This document shows positions 55,440 through 63,326 of a DNA stretch of 64,000 bases, piece after piece. Each line of letters opens with the position of its first letter. Positions within the stretch are counted from its first letter, which is position 1. The notes under the pieces are model-generated. The model searched no databases, was not told the DNA's origin, and saw nothing but the letters and a program-made list of their open reading frames with translations. The stretch covers positions 1 to 64,000 of the forward strand of contig JAKALP010000025.1 in assembly GCA_021824175.1 (NCBI GenBank), given 5' to 3'. Position numbers and translations under genes: made by a program. Source of the stretch: Deltaproteobacteria bacterium. Lineage in GTDB: Bacteria; Desulfobacterota; Desulfobacteria; Desulfobacterales; Desulfosarcinaceae.

Positions 55440-55525
55440 GCCGAAGTGGTGGAATTTGGTAGACACACTATCTTGAGGGGGTAGCGGCGCGAGCCATGCG
55501 GGTTCAAGTCCCGCCTTCGGCACCA
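55440..55525 (+). tRNA. tRNA-Leu (anticodon GAG)
   Basis: 86 nt including an encoded CCA end. The acceptor stem GCCGAAG pairs with CTTCGGC, the anticodon stem is CTATC/GGTAG with the loop TTGAGGG (anticodon GAG, reading CUC and CUU), and the long variable arm (CGGCGCGAGCCATG) marks a leucine tRNA. The T arm GCGGGTTCAAGTCCCGC is perfect. It follows secG by 29 nt without a visible promoter of its own and is closed by a strong terminator, so it is probably transcribed with tpiA-secG. E. coli also has tRNA-Leu(GAG) after secG. Confidence 0.97.
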
Positions 55526-55539
55526 AGTTATAAACTGTG

Positions 55540-55580
55540 AAAGGGTTTCAGCGAGTGGCTGAAACCCTTTTGTTTTATTT
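55540..55580 (+). terminator. Rho-independent terminator after tRNA-Leu
   Basis: AAAGGGTTTCAGC (55540-55552) pairs over 13 bp with 55558-55570, with loop GAGTG, followed by TTGTTTTATTT. Confidence 0.93.
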
Positions 55581-55665
55581 GAGACGATGTGTGGTCTTCC
55601 GGCGCAGTTCTGCGCGATCGTACCGGCTCTTATACGCTCCCACCGACTTGCCCTTCGTACTACAA

Positions 55666-55711
55666 GCTATCTTAAAAAGGATTTTGGGCCAAAAGATTAT
55701 TTTGAGATAGC
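55666..55711. repeat. Dispersed palindromic element, copy 2
   Basis: GCTATCTTAAAA at 55666-55677 pairs with TTTTGAGATAGC at 55700-55711 (one T-G wobble), enclosing a core whose bases 55683-55706 equal the complement of 2491-2514. The outer arms differ in sequence from copy 1 but still form a stem here, so pairing rather than primary sequence seems to be kept. Confidence 0.65.
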
Positions 55712-55803
55712 GTGTACTTCCAGTCAATCCAGTGGTCATAGATGGTGGGTGAACGAATAGACCAGAGTTTTTCCAAGTTCAAGGTATAGGTTTAGCGATA
55801 GCT

Positions 55804-55887
55804 CTAATATCCAAGAGTAATAATAGTTCCATACAGGCCTAAGATCAGACAAAAGGTGGAAAAGACAAAAAGTAATACACGACTCAT
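55804..55887 (-). CDS. 27-residue membrane peptide
   Basis: From ATG 55887 to TAG 55804 on the minus strand. TGGAGGT stands 7 nt before the ATG, one of the best ribosome sites in the window. The product is MSRVLLFVFSTF followed by CLILGLYGTIITLGY, a single hydrophobic helix with one Arg near the N-terminus. Its size and composition suit either a subunit of a membrane complex (like KdpF or CydX) or a type I toxin-like peptide. No antitoxin RNA was identified. It lies alone in the spacer between the tRNA and the acyltransferase gene, and it is real only if expressed. Confidence 0.5.
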   Translation of the reverse strand: MSRVLLFVFSTFCLILGLYGTIITLGY

Positions 55888-56052
55888 AATTTTACCTCCA
55901 ATATTTTAAAATTGCAAAAAAAGAATTTTAAGTACTCTATTACTTGTGAGGTTATTGCGCTTGAACAATGTCGAACGTCGATTAGGAAAGCAATTATCTT
56001 GGTTTGGAAGAATTGAGAGCAAGATAATGCCTTTACTGGTTTCAACAATTCC

Positions 56053-57912
56053 TTAGCCTGCCTTTCCCAATGCAACTATAGATTCTTTCTCATTTGTATC
56101 GCAGTGATGGCAAAGAAAAGTATTTACGCCATCCAGGCCCATGTAGCGTTCCAGGGTTTTATGGTCGGTTTGCAGCAAATCTACTACGATTAATCCATCC
56201 ATGACCCTGCTGAAAAGCTTATCGATATTGAAGGAAAGCAGTTGCCCGCCGAGATTCAGATATTGGCGTAACAGAACCGGAACATCCTTTTGTTCGAACT
56301 CAATATCGGAAACCACGGAACAGACCTCTTTGAAGTCCTGGAAATGGAAGTCATGGGTGGTGCGGTCACATCCCTTGATCCGCACCGGTCTAAGTGGGGC
56401 CGGCTTGCGCGGCTGCACCAGCAAGGCCAAATCCTTAGCCTGACTGTTCCTGAGCAGGGTGGTGGCCAGCAGCTGGCGGGAGAGATCGGAATAGTCGCTG
56501 CTGATGCTTACTGGACCGAACAGCATACGGTATTGGGGGTTTTTGCTGATGTAGGTGCCGATGCCCCGCCAAAGCAAAAGCAATGATGAGTATGATTTTT
56601 GATACTCCGGACGAATAAAGGATCGGCCCATTTCGAGAGCGGGTCCCAGCTTTTGAAAAAAGTCTATCCGACTGTGAAAAAGCGTTTGGGTATAAAGCCC
56701 CTTGCGGCCGAACTCAGCCAGGATTTGATCTGTGCGGCCCAATCGATAGGCGCCCACGATCTCTTCGCTCTCTTCGTTCCAGATAAAAAGATGTAGATAG
56801 TACTGGTCAAATCGATCAATGTCCAGGGGGCGGCCAGTGCCCTCTTTGGCCAGCCGAAAGGAAAGCTCCCGCAACCGGCCGATTTCCAGCATAGTATGCG
56901 GTATCTGAGGGGCCTGGGCCACCCATACCGAAAACGAACCGCTTTGCACCAGCAATTGATCTTCCGGCAAGCATTCGATTTCCTTCCGGCAGATCTTGGG
57001 CGCCTGGGGAAGCGCCAAGGGCTGTTGGTTCGGGCCCAGTGAAAATCCCGGTCCCCCAGACCGTTTAAGTAACGGAGGGCGGCGATGTCCCATGATATAG
57101 GTGCGCCAGCGTAAGTAGGCCATCAGACAGTCATCTTCGGTGTACTTCTGCAGCCAACGGTAACTAATCGGATTGCCAATTTTGTAATGAATGGATTTAC
57201 CCCGCTGTCTTAGTAACTCGCGGGCCAAAAGAATGGTGCGTAGTCTGGGATGGAGCATTCCGGCAGCCTGGAAGAGATTGCCATTGCGGCTTTTGAAGTA
57301 AATAGGCACTACGGATGCGTGGGCATGATGGACGACGCGAGCCACAATGTGGCTCCAGGGAGGATCGGAGACCTCTCGGTGCAGATATTGGAAGTGGGAT
57401 ACTTCGCCGGCCGGAAATACTAAAAGCAAGCTCCCCTCTTTGACCCAGCGCATGGCCTTGCGAAGTGGGCCGAGGTTGGCTTGGGCCGCCCCGTTGCCTT
57501 CAAAAGGATCTACAGCGATGGTCAGGGATTGAAGCTGAGGCAGACGATTCAGCAAATAGTTGGCCATGATCTTTACATCAGGGCGAATGCTGAGCAGCAT
57601 TTCAGCCAAAATAATGCCCTCAATGGCGCCGAAGGGATGATTGGCCACGACAATGCATGGTCCCTTGGAGGGGATCTTTTCCTTATCCTGAGACGTGACG
57701 ACCGAAGTAATGGACAAATGCTTCAGAATTTGCCGCATAAACGCCTGGGAGTCTCTTTCGTGCCCGATTTGCTTATAAATTTGATCGCAGCGTCTAAACC
57801 CCAGCATAGATTCAAAAGGTGTGGATAGAAGAGAGGCCCAATGGCGTGGGCTATTGGGCGTCCGAGAAGCGTTTATTGAGAAGATCCTATGGGTGGGGGA
57901 CATGGGTGTCAT
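56053..57912 (-). CDS. Two-domain acyltransferase: PlsC-like plus GNAT/hemolysin-like (OlsF-like)
   Basis: 619 residues; the ATG at 57912 follows GGAG by 5 nt. The N-terminal half (about 80-280) has the acyltransferase motifs NHPFGAIEG (91-99, with Glu98 in place of the common Asp) and FPAGEVS (166-172). The C-terminal half (about 320-560) resembles the OlsB/acyl-homoserine-lactone-synthase-like GNAT fold, with LREL-FR near 350 and GRSFIRPEYQKS. In OlsF an N-acyl and an O-acyltransferase in one chain build ornithine lipids, phosphorus-free membrane lipids. The domain order is compatible. The amino acid substrate is inferred, not shown. Confidence 0.78.
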   Translation of the reverse strand: MTPMSPTHRIFSINASRTPNSPRHWASLLSTPFESMLGFRRCDQIYKQIGHERDSQAFMRQILKHLSITSVVTSQDKEKIPSKGPCIVVANHPFGAIEGIILAEMLLSIRPDVKIMANYLLNRLPQLQSLTIAVDPFEGNGAAQANLGPLRKAMRWVKEGSLLLVFPAGEVSHFQYLHREVSDPPWSHIVARVVHHAHASVVPIYFKSRNGNLFQAAGMLHPRLRTILLARELLRQRGKSIHYKIGNPISYRWLQKYTEDDCLMAYLRWRTYIMGHRRPPLLKRSGGPGFSLGPNQQPLALPQAPKICRKEIECLPEDQLLVQSGSFSVWVAQAPQIPHTMLEIGRLRELSFRLAKEGTGRPLDIDRFDQYYLHLFIWNEESEEIVGAYRLGRTDQILAEFGRKGLYTQTLFHSRIDFFQKLGPALEMGRSFIRPEYQKSYSSLLLLWRGIGTYISKNPQYRMLFGPVSISSDYSDLSRQLLATTLLRNSQAKDLALLVQPRKPAPLRPVRIKGCDRTTHDFHFQDFKEVCSVVSDIEFEQKDVPVLLRQYLNLGGQLLSFNIDKLFSRVMDGLIVVDLLQTDHKTLERYMGLDGVNTFLCHHCDTNEKESIVALGKAG

Positions 57913-58369
57913 GGCATCTCCAGTAGTAATTGTTCAATTTCTCCGCCGCGTCGGAAGATAATGCTTTTCGAGATATCCACCGACATTGGTATCGGCCATC
58001 GGCGCTCCTTTGTCTTAGTTTATAAACACGAGCTAAACTGGCACACTATTAGTAAGCTTCTTTTAGAATTAGATTAGAATTTTGTTAAATTTCTATGCGG
58101 TGTGAAGATGCAATCGATTTTGAATGTCGGCCAAGAGTTTCAGTAGATGCAGGCGGAACCTCCTCCTGCCCTCCAGAAGGAGGGTTGAAGGCACGAATAG
58201 GACCAGGGGGGAGGAGATGGTTCAAATACGGTTAGGGCCAAATTAGAATTTGATGAACTTGCTGAAAGTACTTTGCTTATGGAGAAGTCCGTGTTAGGCA
58301 ACTCACATGGACAAAGAATTTGATTACCGCAGTAAACTGCTAACGATAAAAAATAAAGGAAAACACGTT
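57913..58369. other. 457-nt divergent spacer with phased TTAG boxes
   Basis: Shared by the acyltransferase (minus) and the DUF3108-like gene (plus). It holds the 11-bp phased boxes at 58062-58088, a CCCTCC/GGAGGG hairpin at 58169-58184, and otherwise AT-rich DNA. No open frame with a ribosome site was found. Confidence 0.55.
58062..58088 (+). promoter_or_regulatory. Three TTAG-type boxes at 11-bp spacing (candidate operator 1)
   Basis: TTTAG at 58062, ATTAG at 58073 and GTTAA at 58084 repeat exactly every 11 bp. The word TTAGAATTTTGTTA (58074-58087) recurs exactly at 62975-62988. Direct repeats one helical turn apart are the binding pattern of OmpR/PhoB-family regulators. The site lies between the acyltransferase and the DUF3108-like genes. 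Confidence 0.5.
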
Positions 58370-59176
58370 ATGGCGGCGAACAGCCTATGCTATTTTTTCA
58401 AACTGCGTTTTTCCTTCAGATGGCAATCACTGCCTGCCGTCGTACTGGGCGTGATTTTCTTTTCTTTCCCATGCGCTAAAGCCGACCCCATTGCCCAGCA
58501 TACCCGATATTTTACGGAGCAAAATGGAGGTGCTCGGCATAAAGTAGTATGGTTCTTATCTCCGCAAACGGAAGGTTACCAACTGCTCTATCTCAAGGAG
58601 ACACAGGTGAACACCACGCTGGTGGATCAAAACATGCGGACATTGCTTTGGACCATGGATGATGCCCAAACCGCCAGCGACCTCCGCGCCGAACGGAAGA
58701 ACAACCTCATTACGATCCAAGGGAATCTCAACGGCCGGCCCATTCACAAAGATATAAAAATCGATAATGCCCCCTGGTTTCAGGCTACCACCCTCTCTCT
58801 GAAGACGCTGGTCACCTCCGAGCAAAATGAAATCGAATTCTGGACTCTGCGACCTGGCACATTGAAAGCATATAAGCTCAAGGCGACCAAAGTGGGCTGT
58901 GAGCAACTGAACATCGCGGGTCAGACCATTCAGGCAGTTAAAGTGCAACTGCAGCTCAGTGGCTGGCTGGCGCCATTTTGGAAGAGCTACTACTGGTTTG
59001 ATGCTGAAAATGGGCTATTTGTGCGGTTTAATGGTCAGACCGATTCCGGTGCTGAGGCATTCTATTCCATTGACTACAGCGGCCCCGCCAGCCCGACCTG
59101 TCCCGAACTGAAACGGTATGCCAATATCTCCCACGGTGCTAATCCCACCACCCTCCGCCATCAGCCAAATGGTTGA
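58370..59176 (+). CDS. Exported DUF3108-like protein
   Basis: 268 residues from the ATG at 58370 (AAAGGA about 10 nt upstream; an upstream ATG at 58307 has no ribosome site). A signal peptide ends near FPCAKADP. The rest is a beta-rich domain with ATTLSLKTLVTSEQNEIEFW, KAYKLKATKVGCEQLNIAG and SYYWFDAENGLFVRFNGQ. The last pattern (substrate loaded, W-x-x-x-N-G-L) is common in DUF3108 outer-layer proteins. Only two Cys are visible near the C-terminal half. The role is unknown. It ends 13 nt from the convergent 3' end of the GH57-fold gene. Confidence 0.65.
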   Translation: MAANSLCYFFKLRFSFRWQSLPAVVLGVIFFSFPCAKADPIAQHTRYFTEQNGGARHKVVWFLSPQTEGYQLLYLKETQVNTTLVDQNMRTLLWTMDDAQTASDLRAERKNNLITIQGNLNGRPIHKDIKIDNAPWFQATTLSLKTLVTSEQNEIEFWTLRPGTLKAYKLKATKVGCEQLNIAGQTIQAVKVQLQLSGWLAPFWKSYYWFDAENGLFVRFNGQTDSGAEAFYSIDYSGPASPTCPELKRYANISHGANPTTLRHQPNG

Positions 59177-59189
59177 TGGCGACACCAGC

Positions 59190-62100
59190 CTATCCCCACC
59201 ACCAATTGGACACCATGGCGTGCAGATTGGCCCACAGTACCTTGAGTGCCAGCTTCAAGGGCACGGACGGCCGCTTTTCTTTGACCTTGCCGATGGTGAA
59301 TTGGATCTCGGATGCGGGTCTGGAGAGATGATCGCCAGCCGACACCATTTCGATGGTGGCATAGTAAGGCTTACCTTCGACAAACGCCTGATGGCCTAAG
59401 TAATAAGGGACAATCACGCTATTGCCGGTGGCGGGATAGGCTGCATCGTAGCGGCCGGGCCGCAGGCCGCAGAGTACACGGTAGTGCGCCTGGGAATTAT
59501 CGGAGTTATCCCAGCTGAACTGGACCGCGCCGCGCCCCTGATAGGCGGCAACCAATCCTTTGGGCGGTTTTAATGGGTCCGCAGCCGGCAGATTTCGAAG
59601 CGCCTGTGATAGGGAAATGGTCAGCGGAGGACGGGCGAAATTGACCAAGACGCGCTCAATGGGCGCCGGCAACTGCCGGGAGCGAGCGAAGGCCAACATC
59701 AAGCTAAAAGTCTGCGCCATGCCGTTATAGGTCGGTCCAGAACTGGCGTATTGCTCGCCAGTCAACAAGGTAACGTCAAACCCGTTGCCGTTGCCCCAGG
59801 TGGGATGGTGGTACTGACGGCCATAATAGGTGCCAAAGGGGTTGGCGCGCACGGAAAAGGTCCCCTCTTGATTCGCATATTTCAATTTCAGTGGCGCAAA
59901 CGCGAAATTGGCCCATACGCTGGTATCCATGGCAATGGCCATGGTTTGATCACCGGCTGTTACTCCGGCGTAGCTTGAAGTAATGTGGTTGTTGACCGCA
60001 TCCAGATTCAAGTTCTGCGGGCCGCAGCGGAAGTAATCCAGCTCATAAGCACTGTCAACGTTCAAATAATTTTGTTTGAATACGCGTACCGGGTCTTTTT
60101 TGGCGGTGGCCGGCGCAAAACGGATCTCGACCGGCGCCACTTCCTGCCAGTTGAGATCTGTTCGCCGGATCAACCCGGCGGTGCCTGCTTTGAGCACATC
60201 CGGTGTGGCGGTGGTTGGATAATGAACGGTGCCTTGTACAATCACATAAGGCAATTGCTCCATCAGAACGAACCGGTAATCCACCCAACCGTCGGATTGG
60301 GTGTGGTCCCACGGGCCGGGGAAGGGGCCGGTCATCCGCAATGAGGCATAATGGCCTCCATGGGGAGCTTTATCCAATTTCAGCAGCGGCCGCGCGGGAT
60401 AGCTCTGGCCGGCCCAGCGCAGATAAGGTGTGAAGCTGCCGGATTCGGTCTGGCGCTGGCCATCAAGGTATATGCCTTCAATCTGATCCTTGCCAAAGCG
60501 AATGGCCAGATGGGTATTGGTAATACTTTGGGGATCGGCCCGTAGGTCGCCGGCCGCCTTTGGGGAGTAGAGAGCCTGAACGGCCGGGTCCGCCGCGCAG
60601 AGACGATAAAGTCCATCAATCGGCGGATCGTCCTGATCCATGAACAGAAGCAATTGGGGCGCCTGGTTGGGCGCGCTCAAGGCCGGCAATGTCACGGCCG
60701 GCCATGGGCGTTGGCCGGGTTGCAGTAAGAAAAGATCCATCCCTTCTCGGTATGCTTCGGGTCGTGGAATCTTGAGAAAACGATATCCTTGCCCAGAGGA
60801 ATTGCCGCCCAGCACCATGACCCAATCCAACGGTTGAAAGCCGTTGGGGAGTTCTGCGGCTGACGGGGCTTGTTGCAGATACCGGCGCAACCCGTCGGCT
60901 AGCAGCTGTTCGGTGGTCTCGGAATACCTGTTCAAATCCTCCATGAGACGGGCCATGGCCTGTACGCGCTGGCGCGCCACATAGGGTGTGGCCATGCCGA
61001 AATGGGTGGTGGATAGTGTCCGCAGACGCGTTATATCGGCAAAGTTAATCAAGTTGCCCAACCGGTCGGTGTCCACGTACTCAGCCAAGATGGATTTGGC
61101 CTTAAGCGCCGCCTCACGGGCCCGACGGTTGCGCTCGATCATGGTCCAGTACCGCGAGCTGTCGGCTTTTTCAGCCCAAGAGTTATAGCCGTCGAAGCTG
61201 CCGTCGGCTGTATCCTGGCCAAAGGTTACCGTGCCAACAGCCGGATGGCCGGATAGGTAGTCTCCCAAAGTAGTAAAATGCACATAGGGTAAATCCTGAA
61301 CCTCCCGGACCAGTGCGCCGATGCCCTTGGTGTTGGGCAGCCACTCCATGAGCCACGGCAAGTCGAGGCCACTCCATAGCTCCGAATCCGCATCATAGTT
61401 GATAAAGATCAGGGCATCGCGATCCAATTCTCCTCTGTCCTGCAGGTTGCGCAGCTCGGAGACCCAATGTTTCAGGCTGACGTGTTCTACCAGATCACCA
61501 ATATGATAGGTGGGAATGATGACCATTTGCTCTTTGGTCTGGGAATTTTGATAGAGGATGGGGTTGTGCGCTTCGGCCCGAGTAAGCGGGCGGCTGAAGA
61601 CCCTGAAGGCATCGAAGGGCGTGGCGCTGTAGTATAAGGCCATGGCCTGCACACCGTGCTTCTTGTAGATCGAGAAGCTGCCGGGAGTGGTCATCATCTC
61701 CTGGGGACGAACAATGGGGGAGTACTTACCGAAGACATCCTGAACACCGCTTTGCCAGGGATTGGTGATGGACCAGCGCACGGCATCATCGAGCTCCTGG
61801 GCCGTCATGGCGGAAACCAGCCCGTTATTGTAAGACATCAGAATGACTTCATCGCCGTTTTCTTCTATCCGTCTTCGAATATCCGCGATAATGTCCGGTG
61901 CATATTGCGGCAGAATTTCCTGAAGAGAGAAGAGATTATCGAAATCCCAAACCCCTTTGACCGGGATGCCACTGGCGTTGCAGCGATCCAGGGTCCGGAT
62001 GATATGACGAATAACGCGAATGTCTTTACCAAAACCACTCTCATCATTGGTATCATTGCGAAAGGAATGGTAGAGATTGACATGAAAACCGAAGGCAACA

Positions 62101-62231
62101 AAAACATGATGCTTGGCTTGGCCGGGGTGCTCTTCAGTTCCGGCCAGCGCCCATAACACCGGCAAAGTGACAGCGAAGAAGAAAAGAAAAGTTCCCGGCC
62201 GTCTGAACTTATTCGCTCGCTGATTTGGCAT
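59190..62231 (-). CDS. Large exported protein with GH57-like (glycoside hydrolase/deacetylase) N-terminal domain
   Basis: About 1013 residues from the ATG at 62231; an ATG nine codons earlier is also possible. A signal peptide (LFFFAVTLPVLWALA) is followed by AFGFHVNLYHSFRNDTND, GVWDFDNLFSL and GDEVILMSYNN, which match the start of the GH57/GH38-type beta/alpha barrel used by alpha-glucan enzymes and some deacetylases. The middle (about 370-650) is beta-rich. The C-terminus has a fibronectin-III-like module (AAYQGRGAVQFSWDNSDN) and a basic amphipathic end. The catalytic acid residues cannot be assigned with confidence. It is likely periplasmic or cell-surface and works on a polysaccharide. 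Confidence 0.65.
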   Translation of the reverse strand: MPNQRANKFRRPGTFLFFFAVTLPVLWALAGTEEHPGQAKHHVFVAFGFHVNLYHSFRNDTNDESGFGKDIRVIRHIIRTLDRCNASGIPVKGVWDFDNLFSLQEILPQYAPDIIADIRRRIEENGDEVILMSYNNGLVSAMTAQELDDAVRWSITNPWQSGVQDVFGKYSPIVRPQEMMTTPGSFSIYKKHGVQAMALYYSATPFDAFRVFSRPLTRAEAHNPILYQNSQTKEQMVIIPTYHIGDLVEHVSLKHWVSELRNLQDRGELDRDALIFINYDADSELWSGLDLPWLMEWLPNTKGIGALVREVQDLPYVHFTTLGDYLSGHPAVGTVTFGQDTADGSFDGYNSWAEKADSSRYWTMIERNRRAREAALKAKSILAEYVDTDRLGNLINFADITRLRTLSTTHFGMATPYVARQRVQAMARLMEDLNRYSETTEQLLADGLRRYLQQAPSAAELPNGFQPLDWVMVLGGNSSGQGYRFLKIPRPEAYREGMDLFLLQPGQRPWPAVTLPALSAPNQAPQLLLFMDQDDPPIDGLYRLCAADPAVQALYSPKAAGDLRADPQSITNTHLAIRFGKDQIEGIYLDGQRQTESGSFTPYLRWAGQSYPARPLLKLDKAPHGGHYASLRMTGPFPGPWDHTQSDGWVDYRFVLMEQLPYVIVQGTVHYPTTATPDVLKAGTAGLIRRTDLNWQEVAPVEIRFAPATAKKDPVRVFKQNYLNVDSAYELDYFRCGPQNLNLDAVNNHITSSYAGVTAGDQTMAIAMDTSVWANFAFAPLKLKYANQEGTFSVRANPFGTYYGRQYHHPTWGNGNGFDVTLLTGEQYASSGPTYNGMAQTFSLMLAFARSRQLPAPIERVLVNFARPPLTISLSQALRNLPAADPLKPPKGLVAAYQGRGAVQFSWDNSDNSQAHYRVLCGLRPGRYDAAYPATGNSVIVPYYLGHQAFVEGKPYYATIEMVSAGDHLSRPASEIQFTIGKVKEKRPSVPLKLALKVLWANLHAMVSNWWWG

Positions 62232-62581
62232 GACCGAAGATTCCCCACATTGTTCCAAGCTGCGGACCGGCTTCAGATTTACGATGGCGGCGACCGGTGC
62301 GCGCCTTCATGAAGGCCTCCGCTAACCGCCACCTAACATATTACTTACATAAAACTAACACGCCGATCGGATGGAAACAACGAAGGCTAAAGAGGTTTTG
62401 TCATTACCAAACCTACATCATAGGAATTCTGACGGAAGAACTTGAACCAAATTATCTTTGCGACGGTATGAAGCAAGGTAGGGTGGCGTAGGAAATCGCG
62501 ATCCCAGTTAAAGATTTCTATTAGTTGCGACCCTCATACAATCCGTCAGGAGGTCCTGCATGGAGATCGCGGCTTGCGCGG
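62232..62581. other. 350-nt spacer upstream of the GH57-fold gene
   Basis: Carries the four 11-bp phased boxes at 62322-62359 and, on the minus strand, a 33-codon open frame starting at 62310 with GGAGG 5 nt upstream that overlaps the start of the large gene; it may be a leader peptide or chance. Nothing else is recognised. Confidence 0.5.
62322..62359 (-). promoter_or_regulatory. Four GTTAG-type boxes at exactly 11-bp spacing (candidate operator 2)
   Basis: On the plus strand CTAAC, CTAAC, CTTAC and CTAAC start at 62322, 62333, 62344 and 62355; on the sense strand of the GH57-fold gene they read GTTAG, GTAAG, GTTAG, GTTAG. A TAATAT at 62338-62343 could serve as the -10 box of an activator-dependent promoter. 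The boxes lie about 90-130 bp upstream of the start codon. Confidence 0.6.
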
Positions 62582-62848
62582 TCAATGTTCCAGCCGGATC
62601 CTGCCGAAGCTTTCCAAACTCAATGCTTTGATCTTCCTGGTACGAACGCCATGGCGCATAAAAAGGATCAAATCCTTTAAACATCCGGAATAGCTTAAAA
62701 CCTTGGCGCGATCACTTTCGGTGATCCTTTTAAACAAACAGCGTTCGGCAGCGGTGGCCTCGTTATCCGCCATCCAGATGATGTCCTCGTATGAGTGGCC
62801 CTTAGCTTTTTGTACGAACTCAATAATATTGAATGATGATGATAACAT
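62582..62848 (-). CDS. Small hypothetical protein
   Basis: 88 residues. AAGGAGG stands 7 nt before the ATG at 62848. The product is soluble and mixed helical with SYEDIIWMADNEATAAERCLFKRI and a basic C-terminus (RHGVRTRKIKALSLESFGRIRLEH). No known domain is recognised. The gene is single and has the phased-box spacer upstream, so it may share regulation with its neighbours. Confidence 0.55.
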   Translation of the reverse strand: MLSSSFNIIEFVQKAKGHSYEDIIWMADNEATAAERCLFKRITESDRAKVLSYSGCLKDLILFMRHGVRTRKIKALSLESFGRIRLEH

Positions 62849-63326
62849 AGCACTTCCTCCTTGCCATGTCCGGTTACAGGCGTCTCAACACGGGTTTCCA
62901 TGTCCCGGCTAACCCGTTGAGATTATGATACTCCGCCACGGGAGCCAAGCAGTCATATTGATACCAGACATTTGTTAGAATTTTGTTAGCAACATTCTCC
63001 AGCCTAATCTATTACAAACAAGGTGCTGATCCGGGAGACTGTTCGGCGAATCCAGGATGCTTGCGCTGAGCGTAGCGTGCAGGCGGTCTCGTTTACCGGT
63101 GCAGAACCGCTGCTCGCGATAGCCGCCGCCTGCTGAACCCCTCCAAAATAAAAAGATTTTCCCGGAAATCTTCATCAAAATCTATTGCAGCCCTAACGCC
63201 GGCTTAATCGAACTGATAGATAGTGTAATCAAATATAAAGCTTTCGGGCGGTTGAGAGAAGTTTCTTCCATTTACCTTGAAATGACTTCCTTCTCAGCAA
63301 CCCGTGACAGCGAAGGAGAATATTCT
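62849..63326. other. 478-nt divergent spacer with phased GTTAG boxes
   Basis: Between the 88-residue gene (minus) and the PHP gene (plus). Holds the boxes at 62974-62989, a TAATCT at 63005 that could be a -10 box for the plus strand, and an AAGATTT/AAATCTT hairpin at 63153-63172. GC-richer DNA at about 63040-63140 has no open frame with a ribosome site. Confidence 0.5.
62974..62989 (+). promoter_or_regulatory. Two GTTAG boxes at 11-bp spacing (candidate operator 3)
   Basis: GTTAG at 62974 and 62985 with AATTTT between. The 14-nt word TTAGAATTTTGTTA is identical to that at 58074-58087. Sits between the 88-residue gene and the PHP-domain gene. Confidence 0.5.

Noticed and set aside
62560-62631. 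24-codon plus-strand frame after a strong AGGAGGT
   Set aside because: It is antisense to the 88-residue gene for most of its length, has no recognisable composition and is likely chance.
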